Made by a program: the position numbers and the translations under genes | Shown here: positions 35,901 to 46,799 of the stretch, piece by piece | Position numbering within the stretch: position 1 is the first letter of the stretch | How the letters are laid out: each line of letters begins with the position of its first letter | Notes under the pieces: model-generated | What the model was told of the DNA's origin: nothing | What the model saw: only the letters and a program-made list of their open reading frames with translations | The model's database searches: none | Source of the DNA: Cardinalis cardinalis | Lineage: Eukaryota > Chordata > Aves > Passeriformes > Cardinalidae | DNA: 64,000 nt | Assembly: GCA_014549065.1 (NCBI GenBank) | Contig: JACDOX010000008.1 | Span: forward strand, 758,319 to 822,318 | Direction of reading: 5' to 3'

Positions 35901-38900
35901 AATAAGGTAAAAAGCCCTTTTGCACAGAATTAAAGTGGAGATGTTGTAAAAATTAAGAGAAAAACACCCAGTGGTTGTTAAGATAAATTAAAATTACCAA
36001 AACTATTTAAGCTATTTCTGAATCTTTAACTGTCTTTATAATAAACTTCTGATTACATAGCCAGCAATTTTACTTTCAAAATATGAGATTAGACTTTACA
36101 AAAGGCATTCCTGTGTAAACACAAGAGTATAAAAAAATTTAAAATAATTATTTCTATATATGAAATCTTTACCTCAGCACATCTTATGACAAATGGTTCT
36201 AATGCAATAGAAGTCATAAAAGATCTTCCAGGAAAAGGGAAAAGGAAATTTTGTTTAGAAGGGAATTTCCTTTGTTACAAATCTGAATTTCACTGAAAAG
36301 TGACTAATTTGATGTTTTTAAAAAATATATCAATATTTATGAAGCTTGATGTTAAAGAAATCTTTTGTCAATATAGAAATTGGTCTTCTTTGCTTTATTT
36401 GCATGTTTAAAAGTTATTGAAAGGTTATTATTAGTAGATGGTTTTTTAATATACCAGTTAAATTCAGGTCCTGCTTGACAATTCCAATGATGTATGAGAC
36501 ACAATAGCTGCTATGATTCTTTTCCTTTTCTGAACACTTTTGAAAGAGGCTTGAAAAGAGGGTAAAACTGTATTTTTAGCACTCCAGTGAGTAGATCAAT
36601 TGAGTAAGAAATTGCTTTTACACAGTGGGTTTTTTAAGCTTAAATGTGATCTAAGCCATAATATTAGTTAAAAGATTTTCATTTGTATTGGAAGGAATTC
36701 AGAATCTAGATAATCCCCAGTAACTTCAAATGACTTCCTGATTAAGCACTAAGTTTTCATTAAGTCAACTACCACTTAATCTTGTTTATAGAGACAGTCT
36801 CCTGATCCTTTTGGAATGTCAAGTAAAAGGACATTGTCCAGAGTCTTAAGTTATTCTGAGATGAGTAGACTCAAAGAATTACATCATGATATTTGGCAAA
36901 TCCTGTGACTTTTTTAACTCTTTCATTGCTTTGGGATATGTTATATTCCTCCAGAAAAGAACATGCAGCTCACCGAGTGAAATACCACTTCATTTATGAA
37001 TATGGCACAGACAGAATTATAGCACATGATAAGTGATCTTTGTCAGCCCTCCAAAGAAGAATTTTCTTTTAGAGAGGAAGCTGATGTAGACCTTATCATG
37101 GGGTAAAACACCTCTACGTGAGGATAGTAAGCCAGGAAAAGCTGTTGTACAACAAATGGTCTGAAACTGCTCTTCAGTTCCTCTCCTGATACTTCATTGT
37201 TTTATTTTGTTCCCTTGATGAAGATGCAAAAGATTAAATGCTTACGATATCTTGCTAAAAATATTCAGTCCAGTGTCTAGGCAAAAAGTTGTCCAAAATG
37301 TTAATGTTGGCTTATATCACCATTGCATTGAAACAGTACAGCTAGAGAATGTAAAAAGGAGATGTGGTTTTTGTCACATGCCTGATATCTTATATGTCAC
37401 TAAAACATAAAGAGCCTTGCAACAGAATGAAACAAAAATGTAATTATCTGAAGAATAGTCTTTTTCCTTATCAGTGCATTGATCTTTACCATACGAAGTG
37501 ACACAAAAATTTAGGTGATAATCCAGTAATTTCACAGATTTTATCTTAATTTTCTTTAGTATCTCTATACTTGAATCACAAGTTTCTGTAAATATTCAGT
37601 GTTTTCTATCCATACCATTTTACTTAGGAGTTAGTGATCAAAGTGATACATAACTGGGTGGCTGTGCTCAAACACACCTGGTTGAAACTGTTCCAGTCAG
37701 GTCCTGCAAAGATGGTCTTGCACATTCTTAAGACAAATCTTGTAATTAAGAGTTAATGGTACAGAGGTTGTAAGGAAAGTGTCTGCAAAGTGAATGCTAT
37801 TTTTTAAAAAGGAATGAACCTTTACTGCTAGAGAAGCCACACTGCTGGGAGGGTGATTTCTGCAGTGATCTATCTGTGCTCCTTCTCACCATGAAGGCTC
37901 AGATTTGGAACGTTAAGGAGGTTCTTGTGGTAATTTTTGTGCTTTGACTGGCATTTGCTGCAAATAAAGTGACTGGAGAAACCTGAAAGAGAGAGAATAA
38001 AGATTTCCCACCTAATTCCTTCCAGCCCAGGGAACATTCAATAAATTGAAAAGCCAAGAACCAGGAACTTTTACCTTTGTGCTTTATAAAAATTTTGCTA
38101 ATGGCTTGATATATTCAAGACCTACCTCTGTGCCATACAATGCTGAAAGCTTTTGCACAACTGAGGTAACCTCATTCCCTTTGCCATCACAGTGAGATGC
38201 ACTCTTCCTCCAACCCACATTGATACAATCAATCTTTTCCAAATGTCAGTAGAAGACTGATAGTGTCTTCATTATTATCTCACATTGCATGTTGCCTGTC
38301 CCTCAGCTATCTCAATTCAATTACTCGTATGAGGATTCCCTCATATGCCAGAATAGTTCCATTAGGTAACTTGTTCTAAGGGGAACAACAGGTGCTCTAG
38401 CACTTGGCAGATCTGAGGACAGGGATAATCAAGGGAGGGCAGTGATAATCAGATGGGAATGGCCATTTCTTTTTCTAGCAGAGAACATATTACAAACTTC
38501 TCTGTCACTCTTATTAAGTCTAGGCTACACAAGAAGTGTAACTGCTATGAATTTCACAACAAAAATCTGTCTCTTTAACTCAAACATTGGGGTTTATAAT
38601 TTAGAGATGCCTAGCTCAGGCACCACATGTGAACCAAACATAAGCACTGTGACATTTAGCTGCACTGTCTGTAGCCACTAAACTTCACTAAACTTCAACC
38701 TGACATGAGCAGAAACCAAAACACTGAACCATTCCACTGCTGTCACCCATGGAGTGAATGGCAGAGCATGAACTTGGTTTTCCGCAGGCTTGCTGCTCCT
38801 ACAGTCCTCCTCAGCATACCTCAGACTTGTAGGTAAAGCAGAAGAGGTCAACAGTATAAACTTGAGGGGTTTGGACTGCAATATATAAAAATTGAGTGAA

Positions 38901-39000
38901 GGCCTTTAGGTTATCAGAATAACTGGGATTGAGGTGACATCATCTGCTTCAGTAATATTATTCAGTACTTTTTAATGCAAACGCTCAAAGAGACATAGAC
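32955..39000. other. Unique AT-rich non-coding DNA
   Basis: About 6 kb with no recognisable gene, RNA or transposon. All open frames are shorter than 90 codons. One ambiguous base lies at 33799. A short tandem (CTAAACTTCA twice) lies near 38680-38697. Confidence 0.6.
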
Positions 39001-39423
39001 CTAGTAGACAAGGTATAACAAGGCAGTATCAAAGACAGAAATTGTCCAGCCAGTAATTGATGGGCCGATAAGCATCTACCAGGTATCACATTAGAAAGAG
39101 ACAACCTGGATTTTACAGCTGAGGAGGAGAAAACAAGATGACCATGAGGATTTGGGATATTTCAGAAAGTCTTTTGAGACTATGGAAAATTCATGCAAAA
39201 AAGTTTAAGTGAAGAGGTCTAGGAAAAAACAAAGGGCCATCACACTGCAACAGTGGAATAGACCAAAGGGATATAAAAGGGGACTGCCACATGAAAATTG
39301 TTGCTGCTCTGTTAGTCTGTTCTTCAAAAAGTATTAAATAGTTTTGAAACTATCCCTCTGTCTAGTTGCACTGTGTGTGTCTGTGTGTGCTGTAAGGGCT
39401 AAATGGCAGTAACTGGTGAAACA
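39001..39423 (+). mobile_element. Possible solo LTR or LTR-like fragment (weak)
   Basis: A clean TATAAAA box (39272-39278) is followed about 55 bases later by a variant polyadenylation signal ATTAAA (39333-39338). A T/G-rich stretch with GTGTGTGTCTGTGTGTG comes after it. That order and spacing match the U3-R-U5 layout of a retroviral-type LTR with a short R region. I cannot define TG...CA ends or a target-site duplication, and I recognise no internal retroviral coding sequence on either side. If real, it is a solitary LTR. Chance occurrence of both signals in AT-rich DNA is the main alternative. Confidence 0.25.
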
Positions 39424-39526
39424 GACCTTAGAGTGGATTTGGTGATAGCTACTGGAGTCAGAGCAGGGTATGGGTACCCCTTGCCTCTGCTGCCAGCAGC
39501 CAGAGCCAGGGAGAACCTCAGCCCCA

Positions 39527-39662
39527 GTGTTCAAGGAATGTTTGGAGAGTGGTGTCAGGCACATGATGTGATTCCTGAGGTTCCTGTGCAGGGCCAGAAG
39601 TTGGATTTCCGTGAACTTTGTGGGTCCCTTCCAACTCAGGATGTACTATGAGTTTATGGTTC
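39527..39662 (+). mobile_element. CR1 3' tail, plus strand
   Basis: From GTGTTCAAGGAATGTTTGGA through CAGGCACATGATGTGATTC and GTGCAGGGCCAGAAGTTGGA to GGGTCCCTTCCAACTCAGGA, the text follows the 3' untranslated end of an avian CR1 subfamily in sense orientation. It closes with a decayed form of the terminal ATTCTATGA repeat (TGTACTATGAGTTTATGG). Only about 135 bases are certain. The 5' boundary against the preceding LTR-like stretch is not clear. Confidence 0.85.
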
Positions 39663-41357
39663 TAACTTTTGAGATGGGAACCATCCCAAGGTATCCCAAG
39701 GGCCAGCTACTGCAGGAAACAGCATGAGTGAGTGGCTCAGCATCTGGCCAGAAAAAGATATTTCTCTGTAGAAACTGTAATCAAAAATCCTAGTCTTATA
39801 GATGGATATTCTCAAGTATATCTATAGATATTCAGAATTTGAATGATTTCCTTGACTTTAAGATCAGAACACAGGACACAAGAAAACTAGAAATTCACAA
39901 GAAAAAAAATCTTGTAATTTGTAATTGTCACTACAAGATAGAAAATAGAAATTTTTGAAAGAGTTCATCATTTAAGTGAAGTAATATTTTTGTGTATTTT
40001 GAAGGATGATTTTAAAAGTGCCATTCTTAACTTACTAGATTTTAAAATTATTAGATCTTAAGGCAGAAGAAAAAACATCTTCATAAATGTTCTATCTGTA
40101 GGGAAAAAAATATCTTGCTTTCAGGGAGATTAGAGTAATAAATAAAACAATTTAATTACATCTTTTCTGCAATAAATTAAACAAAAGTTTGGAGATAATA
40201 TTTATGTTTTTTAAAACATAAATATTCTTTAAATATTATATCTCTAATAAATACTTCTAAATATTGACTCATGAAGTATTAAACTCAGGAGAATACAGCT
40301 GTTTATATCATCACAGTGTTCATCTGAATGAGATCACAATATATGTATCTAGAAGGGCATTAATTAGGCAGCATGTAATAGTTTACAAGACCTGCTAATA
40401 TATGAGACTTGTGGGATCTTTTTCAGATTGCAGCAATTGATTTTGTCACAGAGCCAAAAAGTGGAGAGGAGTTGTAATTCTTTTTTCTCTTCCCAAATCA
40501 TACCTGATAAATGGTGGCCTTTCTTTCCTTACCCCCTGTTCAAATCAAACCTTAATTGCTCTGGCATCAAGGTCAGGCAACTTGGCTAGCTCTGAAAGAT
40601 ATCAGCTGTTTTTCTCATCCTTGCTGAACCTCTTTTAGACAAATTTTGCATTGTTTTTGTGTCAGTTTTATCGTGGAACATCGTGCTGCCATCTGGAAAG
40701 AAAACCAGCATGGTACAGGAGCAGCTGGTGAATGAGAATGGCCAAATAAATATTGGCACTCACTCTGCCATTAGGTGAGATAAGAGGATTGAGGCCATGC
40801 CAAAAGAGACAGCCCAAACTGCTGCCATTATCCTTCACTGTCCCCTTTCCCCTTATCTCTCTTTCAAAACACAGCTATCATTCATTTTAGAGGAGAGAAA
40901 CCAAACCTATCAGGTGTTGGACATACCCTCCTGAAGCCTGGAAAACAGAGATATCCATGGTGAAAAGCATCTTGCAAATTGGCTGAATGACTGGATACTG
41001 TTATTCCTTTGGAAAAACAACAAGAACATTTCATATTTTTGTAATGATTCCTGTCATAGGAGCTCAAAATGCTTTAGATGTAAACTCATTCTGTAGGTAT
41101 TTGAGATTGGGTAAGGACATATTAGCTTTATTTTCATAGACAGGGAAGTTGAAACACAAAGAAATAAATACCAAATTTGATAGATATGGGTTAAGTACAG
41201 AGTTTGTGTTAATGCTGGGAATAAACTTCAATTGTAAACTGCTTTGCAATTTTACATAGCAATAGACAATTTTCCTTCCAGAGACCTCAGGATAGAGCAG
41301 AGATTTAGGGAAACTATGGACATACCCAGCCTTAATCTCCAGAAATGCAAAGCATAA
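39663..41357. other. Unique AT-rich non-coding DNA
   Basis: No recognisable gene or transposon. It contains a 14-bp-arm palindrome at 40197-40226, listed separately. Confidence 0.55.
40197..40226. repeat. AT-rich palindrome: 14-bp arms, 2-nt centre
   Basis: AATATTTATGTTTT (40197-40210) and AAAACATAAATATT (40213-40226) are exact reverse complements separated by TT. The pairing ends at 40196/40227. It could extrude as a small cruciform. In AT-rich DNA such palindromes are not rare. Confidence 0.9.
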
Positions 41358-42500
41358 CCACAGAATCATAGAACACCACATTGCAAGGGACCTCAAGAAT
41401 CATCTGGTCCAACCTTTCTTGGTAAAAGAACTGTCTAGACAAAATGCTCTGTCTAGCCAAATCTTATAATGCTGAGGAATCCACCCCTTCTCTCAGGAGA
41501 TTATTCCAATGGCTTTTTGTTCTCATTATGAAAAGTTTTTTTTTCTTGGGTTCCTCAGAATCTCCCCAGGAGTAACTTGTACCAATTATCCTTTGTGTTT
41601 TCTGTGTGACTCATTTTATAAAAGAAAGTCTCCATCTTCTAGTACTGGAACACAGTGATGTACTCTAAGGCTTATTTCTCAGGGCTGAACAAACCCAGTT
41701 CTCTCAGCCATTCCTCACAGGCCTCCCAGTCCTTGGATCATCTTTGTGGCCCTTCTCTGAACCCTCTCCAGCCTGTCCACAGCATTCTTGCATAGTGGGG
41801 CCCAAAGCTGCATGCAACATGTCAAGCATGGAAGAGAGTGGGATAGTGGCTCCTTTATCTCTGCTGGTGATGCCCCCATAGATGCAAGCCAGCATCCAGT
41901 TGCCTTTTTTTGATGCAGCAGCACATTGTTCACTCACAGCAAGCTTGCTGCCCACTAGGACCTCCAGGTCCTTTTCCAGAAAGCTGCTCCCTAGCCCACT
42001 AGATGCCAGCCTGTGCTAAATTCCTGTATTACATTTTCCCATGTGCCAGAACTTACATTTTTCCTTCTTAAAGTTCTTAAGGCTCTTGCTAACCCACTCT
42101 TTCAGCCTACCCATGTCTCCCGCAGAGTGGCTCCGCCAGTCAATTCCCCAGCCACCACACAGACCACTTGGCCAGAACCATAACATACCAGGTTCTCTAG
42201 AAGGAGGCTGTGGGAGACCATACCAAAAGCCTTGGAGAAATCCAGGTAGACAGCGCCCATTGCTTGCACACAGCAGCCAAGCAGGTTACTTTGTTGCAGA
42301 ACACAGTCAGGTTTGGCAAGCAGGATTTGCCCTTGGTGAACCCATTCTGGTTTTTCCTAATCACATGCTTTAACTGACTTGTGATAGGACCCAGGAGGAT
42401 TTGTTCCATAACTTTACCAAGGACTGAAGTAAGACGGATAGGCATATGACTTCCTGGATCTTTCTTTAATCTCTGATGTAGTGTTGTATTCTTATTCAGT
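41358..42500 (-). mobile_element. CR1 LINE, 5'-truncated and internally deleted, minus strand
   Basis: The low-coordinate edge carries the reverse-complemented 3' end: CACAGAATCATAGAACACC, then GGGACCTCAAGAATCATC and TGGTCCAACCTTTCTTGG. The 3' untranslated region and then ORF2 follow toward higher coordinates. The 3' region differs from those of the CR1 copies at 16.9 and 52.9 kb, so this is another CR1 subfamily. The distance from the RT motif A region (about 42235) to the LWAPL string (41810-41793) is about 200 bases shorter than in the 52.9-kb copy, implying an internal deletion in the polymerase part. The 5' edge is uncertain, roughly 42470-42530. Confidence 0.93.
41715..42445 (-). pseudogene. 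CR1 ORF2 reverse transcriptase remnant
   Basis: From the upstream end, the frame at 42445-42197 shows PIRLTSVLGKVMEQILLGPI and then NGFTKGKSC, the N-terminal RT blocks of CR1. A frameshift follows. In the other register the motif A region is still legible as YLDFSKAFG, with Gly where CR1 normally has Asp. Motif C (the FADD aspartates) is not found and probably lies in the deleted interval. The downstream thumb region is readable as LWAPLCKNAVDRLERVQRRA and then TKMIQGLGGL. With frameshift, substitution and deletion it cannot encode a working enzyme. Confidence 0.9.
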
Positions 42501-45500
42501 TGCTGGAGGGCTGACTCAGCATTTCAGGATTCCCTTATTTTCAGACTCACATCAAAGTAGTGGGCAGAAGAGCTACATTCAGCTATTAATGACACAAACT
42601 TTCTATAAGGTAGAAAGACTGATCTAACTCTGATTCTTAACTCTAAGACAACGAGTATCAATAAATTTCTCATTTGAAATCAGAGTATGTTAGCTCAAAT
42701 TTGCGGCATAGATCAGTTGAAAATCTATTTACATTTGGTACAGACTGGACATGTACAGACTTGCAGTCATTAAGAGGGCCTAAAATTTCCCATAAGATAA
42801 TAGTTCTGGGAAGTTTTACTTAAAATGACTCTTCTTTTTTAATAATTAGTGTGATTTGTTGTGAGACAAAAGGCTGGAAATTTGAAAGCGAGAAATTAAG
42901 GATGAATTATTCCTTATCATTATGCCTGTCTTGCTGTATCCAATAAAAACCTAGTTGTCCATGCAAATTTGACTGCCAATAGTCTTTACTCACTGATGGT
43001 TGTTTGGAGGAGAGTTTAGTAATCTCAATACACTTCCCAGTGATAACAGCTGCCTTCCTCACAAAATCCCATATGGTGCTAACTGGCATGCCTGTCAGTT
43101 CTAGGAAGGCTAACGTCATGGTGTTAGCATTGCCTTTCCTTTGCAAAGAACACCGCCTTTGAGGTGAGGTACAATACTGAAGCCTTCTAGAGCAAGCAAA
43201 AAAGAAATTACCCCAAAACATTTCCTGCGACATAACATCTTTCACTTTTATAGAAGTATAAGCAAAGACTAGTCCAATCAAAAATTATGTTTTGCTTTCT
43301 TATGTTTTCTATGCAACTGCAAAAGACCAAACAGCCACAATTCCTGAGCTTTTAGCAGGAGGGAAAGCCACCATCACCTCTGATCACCTCTGATCTCAGC
43401 AGTAGCACAAGGCACAAAACTTTTTGTAACTTATATGGACGGGAAGCAAAACCAGACAGTTATTCAATGAGGAAAACAAAAGAAGCCTCGCTTCCTTCAC
43501 AGTCCGTACTACTCATATGCAACCTGCCCCCTTCTCAGCTCCTTCCACTTCCCACGGTATTTGTTTGTCCCCTGCCAGTAGTCCCCTGATCTCCTTCTGA
43601 GGAATTCTACTGGCCACATCTATTAATGTTTTTCAAAGCTCCCTGTAAGTGTTCAGTGTTTAGCTGCTGATACTCTCTGCAACGGGCTGGATTCTGCCTG
43701 CCTATCTGTCAGGGATGCACTGGTTTAGGTCTCTTTCCTCTACTGCTGTTTTCTGCATGACTTTGTGCATTATGCCTTTACAAATTTGCTGGAAGAAGAA
43801 AACCTTGCAGAAGGATGCAATGCGTTGTCACATCAGCCCCATTTCTTTGAAAAGCTAGCAAACATCAACAGTTTTGGGGGAAGTCACTGTCATGGAGAGC
43901 ACACACCCAGCCCCACAAGATATGAACCTTAGGCAGTGTTTTGAAAGTGACCAAGTGTCCAGTTGTACCATCCTTACCCCAAAGGACTTGTCCTACATTT
44001 GCTAGTATCCCAGGACAGCTTCTGTACACCATGGAAAATGCTGATATTGCCAGCTCTTAGCTTTTCCACCAAAAGATTAAAAATAAAAATTTAAAAAATG
44101 GACAGTGAAAGATGCAAAATGCAATAAAGATGTTTCAAGTTAATTCGTTCAATTTTTAAAAAATGCTTTAAATAACTGATTTGACTCTCCTGATGTATCT
44201 GTAAATTAACATTACAGGTGTTCTACAATTCTCCTACCAAAAACTTCAAATCCAAAATGAAAAACATTTAAAATCTTTACAGACAAGCAAACAAAAAAAT
44301 CAAAAACAAGCTGGCAATTGAGGCAGTGCCATGTTCCAAGAGGAAATTCAGAATTATAGTGGGCTGATTTTTGNTGGGAATTACTCAGATAGTTGCTAGT
44401 TACTATAATATCTTAGAACATGCTCATTCCTCACAACAGAAATAATTTCAGTGGCATGCTTTGCCATGTAGTATGCTCTAGCCCCATTAAATGATATAAT
44501 TTCAGATCCTAAAAGTAATTTATCAGTTTATTATTATGCCTAGATTAATTAGCCTTAATAATGTTAATAATTATAAATGTAGTAACTTTGTAATAAATCT
44601 GGTCCTAATATAGTCTAATTCAGTCTTTTTTGTATAATATTAACTTCAGTCTCTTCTAGTAAATATTTCAGTTTTAGTCATACAGACAATGCGATGGTAA
44701 CTAGCAGTGACCAAGAAAGATGATTTCTATTTTGAACTCTTAAAAGCTAGTTTATTTGGGGTTAGTTTCCTTTTTTCCCCAGGTTTTCTACTACAGCTGG
44801 AAACTCCAAAATTTAGCTTTGTAGGAAAACAATGTAGCTTACATGACTGCACAAACCTTTGAAACTTCCATTCCGCAATTTACTGTGTTCTCAAGNTTTC
44901 CTTTGATTTTAGCGTCTGATTGAACTTAGTAACTCAATGAAAACAGCACCAAAAATGGTTACTCAGCAAAACTCATGTAAAGTTCATGAAAAATGAAAAC
45001 ATGAACACTTCAGAACACAACTGACCATATTTCTGTTGTGACGATGACATCTTCATGGTATGGTGTGACAGCAGCAGATCACAGGACAGAGGGGAGGTTA
45101 TAAGGATACTAAATTCTTGGATAAATATGGCTCTGAGCTTTTAGAGTATATAAGACAAAACGCTTGATTAAGATGTTAGCAAGCAGCATTTATCATGTTC
45201 CCAGGCTGCAACACCAGTCTTCTACTCAGAATCATAGACCTGATTGTTTTATGTGCTTGGCCTATGAGGACTGACTAACAGTGAGACACCCTGCGAAAAT
45301 GTAAACCACAGTTGCAGTGGTTGCAACGTATCATGTGAGAGCCAAAAGAAGGAATTTATGCCTCCCGTACAAGACATGGCATTGAAAGGGTATCAACAAA
45401 TATAAAAGAGAATTTAGGAGGCATGAGGTACTGTGGATGCTCTTTCTCTTTGACACTAACATTCTGGATTATTCTAGGCAAATCATCGTATCTCCATACA

Positions 45501-46766
45501 CAGTCTTGACATCTGTAACACAAAAGTGGTTTCAGTAACAACCCTGATAAAATGCTGTGGATCAAAATGCTTTGAGATAATTTTTTTTCCAATGAAAGCA
45601 GTATGCAAGACCTATGTTTTCATCTTGGTTTTCATACAAACAATTCAGTGCATCTTATGATAAAATTGTTCTTACAATCGTTCTCTGGTGAGGTTGCAAT
45701 CTGCTTTTCCCACCAACCATTTTATCACAACTCTAGCAATTAATCCTGTGGACAGGTTCTATCAAGAAAGCACTAAACTTAGTTTTAGGTATTTTAAATC
45801 TAAAGATTTTAAATGAGAAACAAAAATAAAGAGCCATTGCTGTGTAACAGTCTCTCCCAGGCCACATCTTGTCAACCAGTCATCTGGAAAAGATTTTTTT
45901 TTTTTAAATTCTTGCTCTAGGCTTTGTCATGGCAGAAGATTCAGAAGCTCCACTATCACCATACAGTAACTGAAGGCTGCCTTGCTAATTGTGAGATCAG
46001 ATAAGTCATTCTGGTGCAAAGAAGACATTTTAAAATTATTATTTAAAGTGAAGACCTGCAAAGGAAGCCAGTGTGGAGCCACTGCTTTACATTGCTCCCT
46101 TTTACTTTCTGGAGTTATCCTCCACAGAGAGGGAAGGAATGAATGCATCAGAGGAAATAAAAAATAATGATGGAGTAACAAATTAATTTCTGTAAGTGAA
46201 ACGACTTATTTGTAAAGAACAATAGTAGTCTGCTCTTCCACAGGGGCTGAACTGAGGTCTTTGCCTCATCTGGTTATTTCATCATGAAGATGCCACAACT
46301 GCATTTTCTTTGGTTCCTGCATACTTTATGTTATATATTGGACCTATATACTGCCACCACTTCTGGAACCATCTTGTATTAGTGTCCAACTTAGTTTACC
46401 CACAGTACCTCAGGTACCAGCAGCTCTGCAGCTGCAGCAGCACAGAAATCATTGTGGCCGGCAAAAGTACCAAAACAAACCAGATAGATAAATGCACAGA
46501 ATTTTGTCCTTCAGAAGATGTGCATACTACTCAACCTTCTCAGTTTCAAGATAGGCAGCTTGAGCTTATATAGTTCTCAAATGCAATGTTTAAACGGCCA
46601 TAATATATTCTCCCAGTAGGAGTTGATGTGTTATATTCTTTTTGTCCACAAGATGTCGATGTACCCTAAGAATTCTAGGGCACATAGCTTTGTGTCTTTA
46701 TAGTATAAAGCCTGCCTGCGCCACAGCCATGATTCTTATTGGGTCTAGCAATTCTCGCTGCAAAAT
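42501..46766. other. Unique AT-rich non-coding DNA
   Basis: No known gene is recognised. The longest frame is 42907-43281 on the minus strand (124 codons). Its product has no domain or motif I can name, and chance is the simplest explanation. A short 10-bp tandem (ATCACCTCTG twice) lies at 43373-43392. Near 44530-44590 homeodomain-core strings cluster (GATTAATTAG, AATAATTATAA). Ambiguous bases lie at 44374 and 44896. Confidence 0.5.
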
Positions 46767-46797
46767 TAACAGCAACAACAACAACAATAATAACAAC
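46767..46797. repeat. (AAC)n/(AAT)n microsatellite
   Basis: About 31 bases of AAC trinucleotides pass into AAT and back. It is short and imperfect. Confidence 0.85.
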
Positions 46798-46799
46798 TA

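Noticed and set aside
39370..39391. GTGTGTGTCTGTGTGTG as a dinucleotide microsatellite
   Set aside because: It is only about 20 bases and interrupted, too short to annotate separately. It is mentioned within the LTR-like stretch.
42907..43281. A 124-codon minus-strand frame as a possible gene or transposase fragment
   Set aside because: No catalytic motif, domain or start context is recognisable, and its length is within chance expectation for this much sequence.
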